From positions 1-7,343 of the forward strand of contig CAZQGE010000059.1 in assembly GCA_964592815.1 (NCBI GenBank): a stretch of DNA of 7,343 nt, in the 5' to 3' direction. Within the stretch, counting starts at the first letter, position 1. The number at the start of each line of letters is the position of its first letter. Under the pieces are notes generated by a model. It was not told the origin of the DNA. It did not search any database and saw nothing but the letters and a program-made list of their open reading frames with translations. Shown here piece by piece: positions 1 through 7,332 of this stretch. This DNA is from CAZQGE01 sp964592815. Its GTDB lineage: Bacteria; Bacillota; Clostridia; Christensenellales; CAG-917. The position numbers and the translations under genes were made by a program.

Positions 1-69
1 ATTTTATGCTTAATTACTAAATTATCGTCAAAAATAACTTTTTAAGATTTGGATTGCAGTTAGTAAGTT

Positions 70-870
70 TTATCCAAGTTTTTTCATAAAATTAGAAAAA
101 TGAGCAAACACAATTCCACCGTCTTCCAATTCCTTATTCCACATTTTTACCCACTCAAAAGTATAATAACCGTCAAAACCGTTGGCTTTCAAACTCTTAA
201 TTGCTTCAACAATCGGAACGTCACCGTATCCCATCATTTTGTAGGTTACTTTGCCTTTGTCAATAACGCTATCTTTCAAGTGAACGTACTTGATGTGTCC
301 GCCTAAATTTGCAATTGTGGTTTTTATGCTTTCATCATTAAACCTATAAGGATGATGTATATCCCAAAGCGCACCACCAGCGTTTCCAGCAGTTTCGTCA
401 AGAAAATTGGCAAGAAGTTTTGTGTCAACAAACAAGCCGTTTGTTTCCATCAATGGAGTTACACCACTACCCTTTGCAAAGTCAAGCAGTTCAGAATATT
501 GCCTTTTGCAAAGTTCCAAATCTCCGCCATCGAAATATGGCTTATCCGTTGACATAACACGCACGTATGGAACGTCCATTTTTTGAGCAAGTTCGATATA
601 TTGTTTTGCTTCTGCCAAAGACTTATCCTTATCCGAATAATTTGCAAGTGCGCTTTTGGATGTAAACATACCAATTTTTATACCTGTTCTTTGCAACAAA
701 TCTTTTGTTTTTTTAATATCTTCGTTGAACTCACGCATTGTTGGAGCAAAGACTTCACCATTTATGCTGCGAATTTCAACAGCTTGATAATTTAAGTCCT
801 TAGCGGTTGAAATTATGTCTCCAAAAGTCCAATCAGGACAACCTATTGTTGAAAAACATAGTTTTGTCAT
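70..870 (-). CDS. Sugar phosphate isomerase/epimerase-like TIM-barrel protein
   Basis: This 266-residue protein belongs to the xylose-isomerase-like TIM-barrel superfamily (AP_endonuc_2 type), which includes sugar epimerases, hydroxypyruvate isomerase and inosose dehydratase. The strand-end residues that usually bind a divalent metal are visible: Glu142 in METNG, Asp170 with His173 in WDIHHPYR, His197 in VHLKD and Glu239 in TFEW. The N-terminus KLCFSTIGCPDWTF (3-16) is the usual first strand and loop. No signal peptide is seen, so a cytosolic enzyme is expected. The frame stays open upstream to an ATG at 1041 inside the ligase gene, but that start is rejected: the ATG at 870 follows a perfect AAGGAGG (876-882) by 5 bases and gives a family-typical length. 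The gap to the ligase is 10 bases. The substrate is unknown, and its pairing with an acyl-CoA ligase does not point to an obvious pathway. Confidence 0.9.
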   Translation of the reverse strand: MTKLCFSTIGCPDWTFGDIISTAKDLNYQAVEIRSINGEVFAPTMREFNEDIKKTKDLLQRTGIKIGMFTSKSALANYSDKDKSLAEAKQYIELAQKMDVPYVRVMSTDKPYFDGGDLELCKRQYSELLDFAKGSGVTPLMETNGLFVDTKLLANFLDETAGNAGGALWDIHHPYRFNDESIKTTIANLGGHIKYVHLKDSVIDKGKVTYKMMGYGDVPIVEAIKSLKANGFDGYYTFEWVKMWNKELEDGGIVFAHFSNFMKKLG

Positions 871-875
871 ATTTT

Positions 876-882
876 CCTCCTT
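876..882 (-). promoter_or_regulatory. Ribosome binding site of the TIM-barrel gene, overlapping the upstream stop
   Basis: The minus strand reads TAAGGAGGAAAATATG. AAGGAGG is a full-strength Shine-Dalgarno site, 5 bases from the ATG at 870, and its two leading A bases are part of the ligase's TAA stop (881-883). This fixes the start of the TIM-barrel gene and predicts coupled, strong initiation. It is the best match to consensus of the five sites in the window. Confidence 0.85.
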
Positions 883-2542
883 ATGCCGTTTCAATGTTCG
901 CTGCTTCGTGCAGTTTAAGAATTTCAATAGCTTGCTCACGCAATTTATATTTTTGAATTTTACCGCTTGCCGTAACTGGGAATGCGTCCATAAATCTAAC
1001 GTAAGACGGAACTTTGTGTCTTGCCATATTTGCTTTAACAAGCGCTTTTACTTCATCTTCTGTCATTGTTTCGCCATTTTTTAAGACAATACAAGCCATA
1101 ACCTCTTCTCCATATTGTTTGCTTGGCACTCCAATTACTTGAACGTCGCTTATTTTTTCACAAGTATAAAGGAATTCTTCAATTTCTTTAGGATAAATAT
1201 TTTCACCGCCACGAATTATCATATCTTTAATTCTGCCGACAACTTTGTAATATCCATCTTCATCTCGTGTGCAAAGGTCGCCCGAGTGCAACCAACCGTT
1301 TTCATCAATGGCTTGCGCTGTGGCTTCTGGCATTTTGTAGTACCCTTTCATTATATTGTACCCACGCGCGACAAATTCACCCGCTTTTCCATTTTCAACT
1401 TCCATATTTGTTTCAGGGTTAATAATTTTGCATTCAACCCCCGGGAAGGCTTTTCCAACTGTTGACACACGGTGTTCGAGATTATCTTCAGTTGTTGTCA
1501 TTGTGCAACCTGGCGACGCCTCAGTTTGACCAAAAACAATAACAATGTCTTTCATATACATTTTGTCAACAACTTTTTTCATAACCTCGATAGGACAAGG
1601 TGAACCAGCCATAATACCAGTACGCATATGTGAAAAGTCAAATTGAGCAAAGTTTGGGTGTTCAAGCATTGCAATAAACATTGTCGGAACTCCGTGAACA
1701 GCCGTGCATTTTTCAGATGACAAAGCATTCATAACGGGAACGGGACTATATGCCTCAACTGGCACCATCTCAGTTCCGTGCGTAATGCAAGCCATAACAG
1801 CAAGCACAAGTCCAAAACAATGGAAGAACGGGACGCATATGCAAAGTTTGTCATCTTTTGTAAAAGACATTCCGTCACCAATAGTTTTTCCGTTGTTGAT
1901 GATATTATAATGCGTAAGCATAACGCCTTTAGGAAACCCAGTTGTACCCGACGTATATTGCATATTAACAACGTCGTCTTTGTCCAAAGATGCGCGTCTT
2001 ACTGCATATTCTTGGTCTGAAACAGTATCGGCAAGAGTTTTAAGTTGACTAAAATTCAGCATTCCATCGGGAGTATTTTCTCCTGCAAAAACCACATTTT
2101 TGAGGTATGGTAATTTATGACTTGAAACTTTCCCGTCTTTAGATTTTTTGAGTTCGGGCAAAAGCGTATTTATTATTTCAACATAATTGCTGTCCTTAAA
2201 ACCACCCATCATAACCAAAACTTGTGAGTCAGATTGTTCCAACAAATATTCAAGTTCAAAAACTTTATAGTTTGTGTTTACCGTAACCAACACAGCTCCG
2301 CATTTTGCAGAACCAAAAAGCGTCAACAACCATTCTGGAATATTTGTTGCCCAAATTGCAACTTTGTCACCTTTCTTGACGCCCAAAGCCATAAAGGCTT
2401 TTGCAACCATTGTAGTTTCTTCATCAAACTCTTTCCAAGTGCGTTTATAGTCGCGAGTCGTATATTTTATTGCGGTGTTATCGGGCAACTCTTTTGCAAG
2501 CCCCTCAATAACCTGTCCTAATGTTCTATCTATCATTTGCAT
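881..2542 (-). CDS. AMP-binding acyl-CoA synthetase (fatty-acyl-CoA-ligase-like)
   Basis: This member of the ANL adenylate-forming superfamily is predicted to activate a carboxylic acid with ATP and transfer it to CoA. It is 553 residues long from the ATG at 2542. Core motifs are intact: the P-loop YTSGTTGFPKG at 196-206, VFGQTEASP (A5) at 336-344, SGDL (A7) at 420-423, the hinge region GRIKDMIIRGGENIYPKEIE (A8) at 436-455, and PVTASGKIQK (A10) at 522-531 with the catalytic lysine at 528. There is no carrier domain, signal peptide or membrane segment. The overall pattern resembles medium- or long-chain fatty-acyl-CoA ligases, but the acid substrate cannot be read from sequence. A GTG at 2551 would give 556 residues, yet it lies inside the likely Shine-Dalgarno AGGTGA and has no such site of its own, so the ATG 5 bases after AGGTGA is preferred; another ATG at 2536 is less well spaced. 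The TAA stop overlaps the next gene's ribosome binding site. Confidence 0.93.
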   Translation of the reverse strand: MQMIDRTLGQVIEGLAKELPDNTAIKYTTRDYKRTWKEFDEETTMVAKAFMALGVKKGDKVAIWATNIPEWLLTLFGSAKCGAVLVTVNTNYKVFELEYLLEQSDSQVLVMMGGFKDSNYVEIINTLLPELKKSKDGKVSSHKLPYLKNVVFAGENTPDGMLNFSQLKTLADTVSDQEYAVRRASLDKDDVVNMQYTSGTTGFPKGVMLTHYNIINNGKTIGDGMSFTKDDKLCICVPFFHCFGLVLAVMACITHGTEMVPVEAYSPVPVMNALSSEKCTAVHGVPTMFIAMLEHPNFAQFDFSHMRTGIMAGSPCPIEVMKKVVDKMYMKDIVIVFGQTEASPGCTMTTTEDNLEHRVSTVGKAFPGVECKIINPETNMEVENGKAGEFVARGYNIMKGYYKMPEATAQAIDENGWLHSGDLCTRDEDGYYKVVGRIKDMIIRGGENIYPKEIEEFLYTCEKISDVQVIGVPSKQYGEEVMACIVLKNGETMTEDEVKALVKANMARHKVPSYVRFMDAFPVTASGKIQKYKLREQAIEILKLHEAANIETA

Positions 2543-2547
2543 AGTGT

Positions 2548-2553
2548 TCACCT
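2548..2553 (-). promoter_or_regulatory. Ribosome binding site of the acyl-CoA synthetase gene, overlapping the upstream stop
   Basis: The minus strand reads TTAGGTGAACACTATG here. AGGTGA matches the 3' part of the Shine-Dalgarno consensus and sits 5 bases before the ATG at 2542. Its first two bases belong to the TAG stop of the pseudouridine synthase gene (2552-2554), so ribosomes ending that gene stand on the start region of the next. The GTG inside this site (2549-2551) could be mistaken for the start codon. Confidence 0.75.
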
Positions 2554-3265
2554 AAGAATTTTTTATTGTGACATTAAGAAATTTATCCATATCAAACAAC
2601 GTCCAAGGTAAGTTTTCAGGTGGATAAACCTTAAATACCATTTGATTTCCACTTATAGGGTGTTTGAACCTAAGTTCAGTTGCCCAAAGAGCCATAGGCA
2701 CGTTAAGTGTAGTTCTGCTACCATATCTTTTATCGCCCACAATAGGATGTCCTAAATTTGACATTTGAACTCTGATTTGATGACCACGACCAGTTATAAG
2801 ATTGATTTGCAACAAACTAACTTCGTTTTTTGTATCAAGCCACTTGTAATCGAGTTCTGCATATTTTGCGCCCTCAGTAAGTTGTGGCACGACTTTAACG
2901 ATGTTGTTATCATTAAATTTTTTAAGATAATTGATAACTTTATCCGCTTTATATCTTGGTTCTCCTTCAACAATGGTAAAGTATCTTTTTTCAACTTCAC
3001 CATCTCGAATTTGTCCGCAAAGTCTAGCCGCCGCTTTTGAAGTTTTAGCAAAAACCATCACGCCTCCTGTGGGCCTATCTAGTCGATGAACTAGACCTAG
3101 ATATGCTTCACCAGGTTTATGATATGTGTCAACTAAATATTGTTTTAGCATAGTCAACATATCAATATCTCCCGATTCATCTTGTTGAACGGGGACATTT
3201 TCGGGTTTGACCACTACAAGCAAGTGGTTATCTTCAAACAATATCTTCAAATCTTTGTATTCCAT
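2552..3265 (-). CDS. RluA-family RNA pseudouridine synthase
   Basis: This 237-residue enzyme is predicted to isomerise uridine to pseudouridine in rRNA or tRNA. The family's catalytic motif is HRLDRPTGG at residues 60-68, with the nucleophilic aspartate at 63. A second family motif, GRGHQIRVQM (159-168), is followed by GHPIVGDKRYG (172-182). Near the N-terminus ILFEDNHLLVVVKP (8-21) is the usual first strand of the catalytic domain. There is no room for the N-terminal S4 domain present in RluC and RluD, so this is a short catalytic-domain-only member, as RluA itself is; the exact target base cannot be assigned. The ATG follows AAAAGG (3271-3276) by 5 bases, and the methyltransferase stop is 30 bases upstream. 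The TAG stop sits within the ribosome binding site of the next gene. Family assignment is firm; substrate is unknown. Confidence 0.95.
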   Translation of the reverse strand: MEYKDLKILFEDNHLLVVVKPENVPVQQDESGDIDMLTMLKQYLVDTYHKPGEAYLGLVHRLDRPTGGVMVFAKTSKAAARLCGQIRDGEVEKRYFTIVEGEPRYKADKVINYLKKFNDNNIVKVVPQLTEGAKYAELDYKWLDTKNEVSLLQINLITGRGHQIRVQMSNLGHPIVGDKRYGSRTTLNVPMALWATELRFKHPISGNQMVFKVYPPENLPWTLFDMDKFLNVTIKNS

Positions 3266-3295
3266 ATTTTCCTTTTGCTAAGCCTAGCGTTTTTT

Positions 3296-4153
3296 TTATT
3301 CAAAAGTTGCAAATGCTGTGCAACCTTGCGGAAGAATAAGTCCGTCTTCACACATAATTCCAATTTCATCCGCTGAAATTTTTGCATTGAAAGGTAAATT
3401 TAATTTCAAAATGTTAGCCATAACGGTAGGCTGAAGCCCCGTTGTATAGCTGTTGAGGCAGACAAAAAGTGGATTGTCAGAAAGCAAATCAGAAACCAAC
3501 GAAATCAGCTCGCTTATGCCTTCTTCAATTTTCCATTTTTCGCCATTAGGTCCTCTACCAAAACTTGGCGGGTCTAAAATTATGGCGTCGTATGAGTTTC
3601 CTCTGCGCTTTTCTCTTGCGCAAAACTTGAAACAGTCGTCTATTATATATCGTATTTTTGCGCCGTCCAAGCCATTTAATTTCACATTTTCGCCAGCTCG
3701 CTCAACCATAGCTTTTGCTGAATCAACGTGGCAAACTTTTGCCCCCGCCTTCAAGCACGCAACGGATGCAGCACCAGTGTACCCAAACAAATTAAGTACA
3801 GAAATCTCACGTTTTTCGTTTGAAATCAATTTCATCATTCTGTCCCAGTTTACGGCTTGCTCAGGGAAAAGCCCCGTATGCTTGAATCCCATAAGTTTTA
3901 GCTTAAATTTCAAATCACGCCAACTTATAACAAACTCTTGTGGAAAACTTTTGTTAAAATTCCACATTCCGCCACCCGTTGTACTTCTGCTGTAATAAGC
4001 ATCAACGTTAGAGTAGCTATTCATAGATTTTGTGGGGTGCCAAATAACCTGTGGGTCAGGACGTAACAACGTATAATTACCCCAACGCTCCAGCTTTTCG
4101 CCGTCGCCAGTAGTAATTACTTTATATTCTTTCCAGTCGGGTGCAATAAGCAT
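3296..4153 (-). CDS. Class I SAM-dependent methyltransferase, RlmI-like, without PUA domain
   Basis: This 285-residue protein is probably a nucleic-acid methyltransferase of the family that includes the catalytic domain of RlmI (23S rRNA cytosine-C5 methyltransferase). The Rossmann fold shows SAM motif I VLNLFGYTGAAS at 119-130, the acidic residue of strand 2 in HVDSAK (142-147), an acidic pair DD at 172-173, and the active-site motif DPPSFGR at 194-200. The roughly 118 residues before motif I form a family-specific N-terminal part, with no PUA domain of the kind RlmI carries. The segment that would hold the RlmI catalytic cysteine reads VCLNSYTTGL (231-240) and lacks a cysteine in the expected place, so m5C activity is doubtful. 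The start is an ATG 5 bases after AAAGGA (4159-4164), 23 bases downstream of ileS, which makes co-transcription very likely. The target (rRNA, tRNA or other) cannot be read from the sequence. Confidence 0.88.
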   Translation of the reverse strand: MLIAPDWKEYKVITTGDGEKLERWGNYTLLRPDPQVIWHPTKSMNSYSNVDAYYSRSTTGGGMWNFNKSFPQEFVISWRDLKFKLKLMGFKHTGLFPEQAVNWDRMMKLISNEKREISVLNLFGYTGAASVACLKAGAKVCHVDSAKAMVERAGENVKLNGLDGAKIRYIIDDCFKFCAREKRRGNSYDAIILDPPSFGRGPNGEKWKIEEGISELISLVSDLLSDNPLFVCLNSYTTGLQPTVMANILKLNLPFNAKISADEIGIMCEDGLILPQGCTAFATFE

Positions 4154-4176
4154 AGTTATCCTTTATCTCAACCTTT

Positions 4177-7100
4177 TCAACCGATTTTTTTGACTGAAAG
4201 CAACACTTTGTCACCATTGATTTCAAGTTCTTTTTCAAAACCATTCAACACTTTTGACACATTGTCGCATAATACAGCTTTTTTGAAATTGTCACCAATC
4301 AAGGCTTTTTCAGAAAGTCCACTTGCTTCATAGCCGACTGCAATATGGTCAACAACTTCAAATCCTGCTTCTTTTCTCATTGATTGAACTTTGCTTATTA
4401 TTTCTCTTTCAACGCCTTCAAAAATCAATTCATCTGTCAACGCCGTATCTAAAACAACTGTCATATTTCCGTCACTCTCCGACGAAAAACCTTCTTTGTT
4501 TTTTACACTTATAAGCAAATCTTCTTCTGAAAGTTCAATTTCTTTTCCGTCAATTACAAACTTATATATATTACCTACTTTGACAGTTTTAACAATATCC
4601 GCCGTCTTTTCAGCAAGCAATGCTCTAATTTTTCCGAGCAATGCGCCATATTTTGGACCTAACGTCTTTAATTGAGGTTTGAGTTCGTAACTTATAAAGC
4701 TGTCACCGTCATCAGTCATTTCAACGTTTTTGACGTTTAGTTCATCTTCAACAAGTTCTTTCAACTGCTCAGACAACTCAACTCTGCCGGAATATAGTAA
4801 TCTACTCAAAGGTTGACGGTTTTTGAGATTTGATTTATTTCTTGCCGCTCTTCCTAAAACAACAAGCTCCAAAACAGCTTCCATACCCTCTTGCAATTTT
4901 GTGTCGATAGCTTTTTCATCTGCGACAGGGAATGTGCAAAGGTGTACGCTTTCGGGGGCTGACTTGTCAAAGTTTGCAACCAGATTTTGATAAATATTTT
5001 CTGACATAAACGGAATAAACGGAGCGCATATTTTGCTTAAAGTTGAAAGCACGGTGTAAAGTGTCGTGTATGCAGCCTCTTTATCTTCGCTCATATCCGA
5101 ACCCCAGAAACGTTCTCTTGAACGACGAACGTACCAGTTGCTAAGATAATCTGTAAACTCGCCGATTTTTCTTGATGTTTCAGTAATTTTATAATCGTTA
5201 AGACCGTCGTCAACAAACTTTATCAAGCTATTAAGCTCGGACAAAATCCACTTATCCATAATGGATAATTTTTGATTTTCAAGTTTATGTTCTGTCGGAT
5301 TGAATTTGTCAATTTCAGCATAAAGTACATAGAACGCATAGGTATTCCAAAGCGTACCCATAAATTTACGTTGAGCCTCAGACACGTTTTCGGGTGAAAA
5401 TCTTGAAGGTAACCAAGGCGCGGAAGCCGTATAGAAATACCATCTTGTGGCATCTGCTCCTTGCTTATCCAAAACAACCCACGGGTCAACAACGTTACCT
5501 TTATGTTTGCTCATTTTGATGCCGTCTTTGTCGTTTACGTGACCTAAAACAATGCAGTTTTTGAACGGTGCGCGACCAAATAGATTTGTTGAAACAGCAA
5601 GCAACGTATAAAACCAGCCACGAGTTTGGTCAACAGCCTCTGAAATAAAGTCTGCAGGAAAAACCTTGTCAAATATTTCTTTATTTTGAAATGGATAGTG
5701 CCATTGCGCAAACGGCATTGAACCGCTGTCGAACCAACAGTCTAAAACTTCGGGAGTTCTCTCCATTGTTCCGCCACAGTCACATTCCCACTTTACGTCG
5801 TCGATGTATGGACGGTGCAATTCAATATCATTCTCAAGGTGACCTAGCTTACGCAATTCTTCCTTTGAACCAATAACGTGAATTTTTCCACATTTTTTGC
5901 ATACCCAAATAGGCAGCGGAGTTCCCCAATATCTTTCACGTGAAATACCCCAGTCAATGACGTTTTCAAGGAAGTTGCCCATTCTGCCTGTTCCTATTGT
6001 AGAAGGCATCCAATTTACAGAGTCGTTTGACGCAAGCAGTTGCTTTTTGACTTCTGTCATCTTGATAAACCAAGAGCTACGTGCGTAATAAAGCAAAGGT
6101 GTATCGCATCTCCAACAGAAAGGATAACTGTGCGTAAACATTTGCTCCTTAAATAATTTATTTTCTTTTTTAAGGCGGGCAATAACCAATTTGTCGGCAT
6201 CTTTTGCAAAAACACCAACCATATCATACGCGCCACTCTTAAATTTGCCTCTTTCGTCAACCATTTGAACGAATGGTAAGCCGTAACGTTTTCCGACGTT
6301 GCTATCGTCCTCACCAAAAGCAGGGGCAATATGAACAACACCTGTGCCGTCTGTAAGAGTTACGTAGCTGTCGCAGGTTACGTAATACGCTTTTTCTTTT
6401 GCGCCAGTTTCATAATCAAACAAAGGTTCATATTCTACAAATTCGTACTTTTTACCTTTCTTAGTGTCAATCTTTTCATATTCATTTTCTTTGAACAAAG
6501 TCGGAATTAAAGCGTCAGCAAGAATGAAGAATTCGTCACCAACCTTGATTTTTGTGTAATCTTGCTTTGCATTCATACACAAAGCAACGTTTGACGGCAA
6601 AGTCCAAGGAGTAGTTGTCCAAGCAAGGAAATATGTTTTTTCTTCACCTTTAACAGCAAATTTGATAAATACAGACATTTCGTCAACGTCTTTATATCCT
6701 TGCGCTACTTCGTGAGAACTAAGCGCAGTCCCACAACGTGGACAGTACGGAACAATCTTGTACCCCTTGTAAAGTAAACCTTTGTCAGCCATTTGGCGAA
6801 TTGCCCACCACACAGACTCGATATAGTTGTCGTCATAAGTGATATACGGGCTTTCCATATCCGCCCAATATCCAATGCGGTCAGACATTTTTTCCCACTC
6901 GCCCTTATATTTCCAAACGGATTCTTTACATTTTTTTATGAATGGTTCAATTCCGTAATTCTCGATTTCTTGCTTACCATCAATGCCAAGCATTTTTTCG
7001 ACTTCCAATTCAACTGGCAAGCCGTGAGTATCCCAACCCGCTTTTCTCAAAACGTGATAGCCTTTCATCGTCTTATAGCGTGGAATTATGTCTTTCATAA

Positions 7101-7287
7101 CACGGGTTAAAATATGCCCAATATGCGGTTTTCCGTTAGCTGTCGGAGGACCGTCATAAAAACTAAACTCGGGGTTGCCCTCGTTTTTCTTTACACTCTT
7201 TTGAAAAATTTCATTTTCTTTCCAAAAATTGAGTACGTCTTTTTCTCTTTCTACAAAATTAAGATTTGTGTCAACTTGTTTATACAT
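4177..7287 (-). CDS. ileS: Isoleucyl-tRNA synthetase, type 2 (IleS2-like)
   Basis: This cytoplasmic class Ia synthetase charges tRNA-Ile with isoleucine using ATP. The 1036-residue protein is complete. It has the HIGH motif at residues 55-58, WDTHGLPVE at 85-93, a KMSKS-type loop (KMSKH) at 591-595, and the WFDSGS segment at 518-523. The inserted CP1 editing domain shows the Thr-rich WTTTPWTLPSN (223-233) and GVVHIAPAFGEDD (316-328), whose aspartates at 327-328 fit the conserved editing residue. Cysteine pairs CPRC (182-185), CWRC (391-394) and CKKC (463-466) with CDC (502-504) look like zinc sites. The C-terminus ends in ELEINGDKVLLSVKK without the terminal cysteine zinc finger of type 1 enzymes, so length and C-terminus point to the eukaryote-like type 2 form. 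The ATG at 7287 follows GAAGG (7294-7298) by 6 bases. It is the first gene of the operon seen here; the stop is TGA, 23 bases before the methyltransferase. Enzyme identity is near certain; the type 2 call is strong but made by eye. Confidence 0.97.
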   Translation of the reverse strand: MYKQVDTNLNFVEREKDVLNFWKENEIFQKSVKKNEGNPEFSFYDGPPTANGKPHIGHILTRVMKDIIPRYKTMKGYHVLRKAGWDTHGLPVELEVEKMLGIDGKQEIENYGIEPFIKKCKESVWKYKGEWEKMSDRIGYWADMESPYITYDDNYIESVWWAIRQMADKGLLYKGYKIVPYCPRCGTALSSHEVAQGYKDVDEMSVFIKFAVKGEEKTYFLAWTTTPWTLPSNVALCMNAKQDYTKIKVGDEFFILADALIPTLFKENEYEKIDTKKGKKYEFVEYEPLFDYETGAKEKAYYVTCDSYVTLTDGTGVVHIAPAFGEDDSNVGKRYGLPFVQMVDERGKFKSGAYDMVGVFAKDADKLVIARLKKENKLFKEQMFTHSYPFCWRCDTPLLYYARSSWFIKMTEVKKQLLASNDSVNWMPSTIGTGRMGNFLENVIDWGISRERYWGTPLPIWVCKKCGKIHVIGSKEELRKLGHLENDIELHRPYIDDVKWECDCGGTMERTPEVLDCWFDSGSMPFAQWHYPFQNKEIFDKVFPADFISEAVDQTRGWFYTLLAVSTNLFGRAPFKNCIVLGHVNDKDGIKMSKHKGNVVDPWVVLDKQGADATRWYFYTASAPWLPSRFSPENVSEAQRKFMGTLWNTYAFYVLYAEIDKFNPTEHKLENQKLSIMDKWILSELNSLIKFVDDGLNDYKITETSRKIGEFTDYLSNWYVRRSRERFWGSDMSEDKEAAYTTLYTVLSTLSKICAPFIPFMSENIYQNLVANFDKSAPESVHLCTFPVADEKAIDTKLQEGMEAVLELVVLGRAARNKSNLKNRQPLSRLLYSGRVELSEQLKELVEDELNVKNVEMTDDGDSFISYELKPQLKTLGPKYGALLGKIRALLAEKTADIVKTVKVGNIYKFVIDGKEIELSEEDLLISVKNKEGFSSESDGNMTVVLDTALTDELIFEGVEREIISKVQSMRKEAGFEVVDHIAVGYEASGLSEKALIGDNFKKAVLCDNVSKVLNGFEKELEINGDKVLLSVKKIG

Positions 7288-7293
7288 TTTTTG

Positions 7294-7298
7294 CCTTC
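7294..7298 (-). promoter_or_regulatory. Ribosome binding site of ileS
   Basis: GAAGG on the minus strand lies 6 bases before the ATG at 7287, within a purine-rich stretch (7288-7309). It supports the chosen ileS start. It is weaker than the site in front of the TIM-barrel gene. Confidence 0.65.
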
Positions 7299-7318
7299 TT
7301 CTTTTTTTGCATAATAAT

Positions 7319-7332
7319 ATTATAAAATTATA
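7319..7332 (-). promoter_or_regulatory. Possible -10 elements upstream of ileS
   Basis: Two TATAAT hexamers occur on the minus strand, at 7319-7324 and 7327-7332. Either could be a sigma-70-type -10 box. With a 17-base spacer the -35 box would fall at or beyond the right edge of the window, so it cannot be checked. The region is so AT-rich that chance matches are likely. If one is real, the untranslated leader would be short, roughly 20 to 40 bases. Confidence 0.3.

Noticed and set aside
14..66. Possible terminator after the TIM-barrel gene: AAAAA-GTTA-TTTTT on the minus strand (30-43) inside a 7-base inverted repeat, TTACTAA/TTAGTAA (14-20 and 60-66).
   Set aside because: Nearly all pairs are A-T, the outer loop is 39 bases, and such repeats are expected by chance in AT-rich DNA. 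Transcription may continue past the left edge.
70..870. Endonuclease IV (AP endonuclease) as an alternative identity for the TIM-barrel protein.
   Set aside because: The fold superfamily is shared, but the protein shows the single-metal Glu/Asp/His/Glu pattern of the isomerase/epimerase branch, and I do not see the full set of zinc-ligand motifs of endonuclease IV.
871..1041. An in-frame ATG at 1041 would extend the TIM-barrel protein by 57 residues into the ligase gene.
   Set aside because: The extension overlaps the conserved C-terminal part of the ligase, has no family resemblance, and the ATG at 870 has a perfect ribosome binding site.
3277..3297. GCTA-AGCC-TAGC hairpin followed by eight T on the plus strand, resembling an intrinsic terminator between the methyltransferase and pseudouridine synthase genes.
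   Set aside because: The stem is only 4 base pairs, the T run lies on the wrong side for the minus-strand transcript, and no plus-strand gene ends here.
3453..3995. A 180-codon open frame on the plus strand opposite the methyltransferase gene.
   Set aside because: It is antisense to a gene with clear SAM-binding motifs, and its translation shows no recognisable domain. It looks like a shadow of the coding strand.
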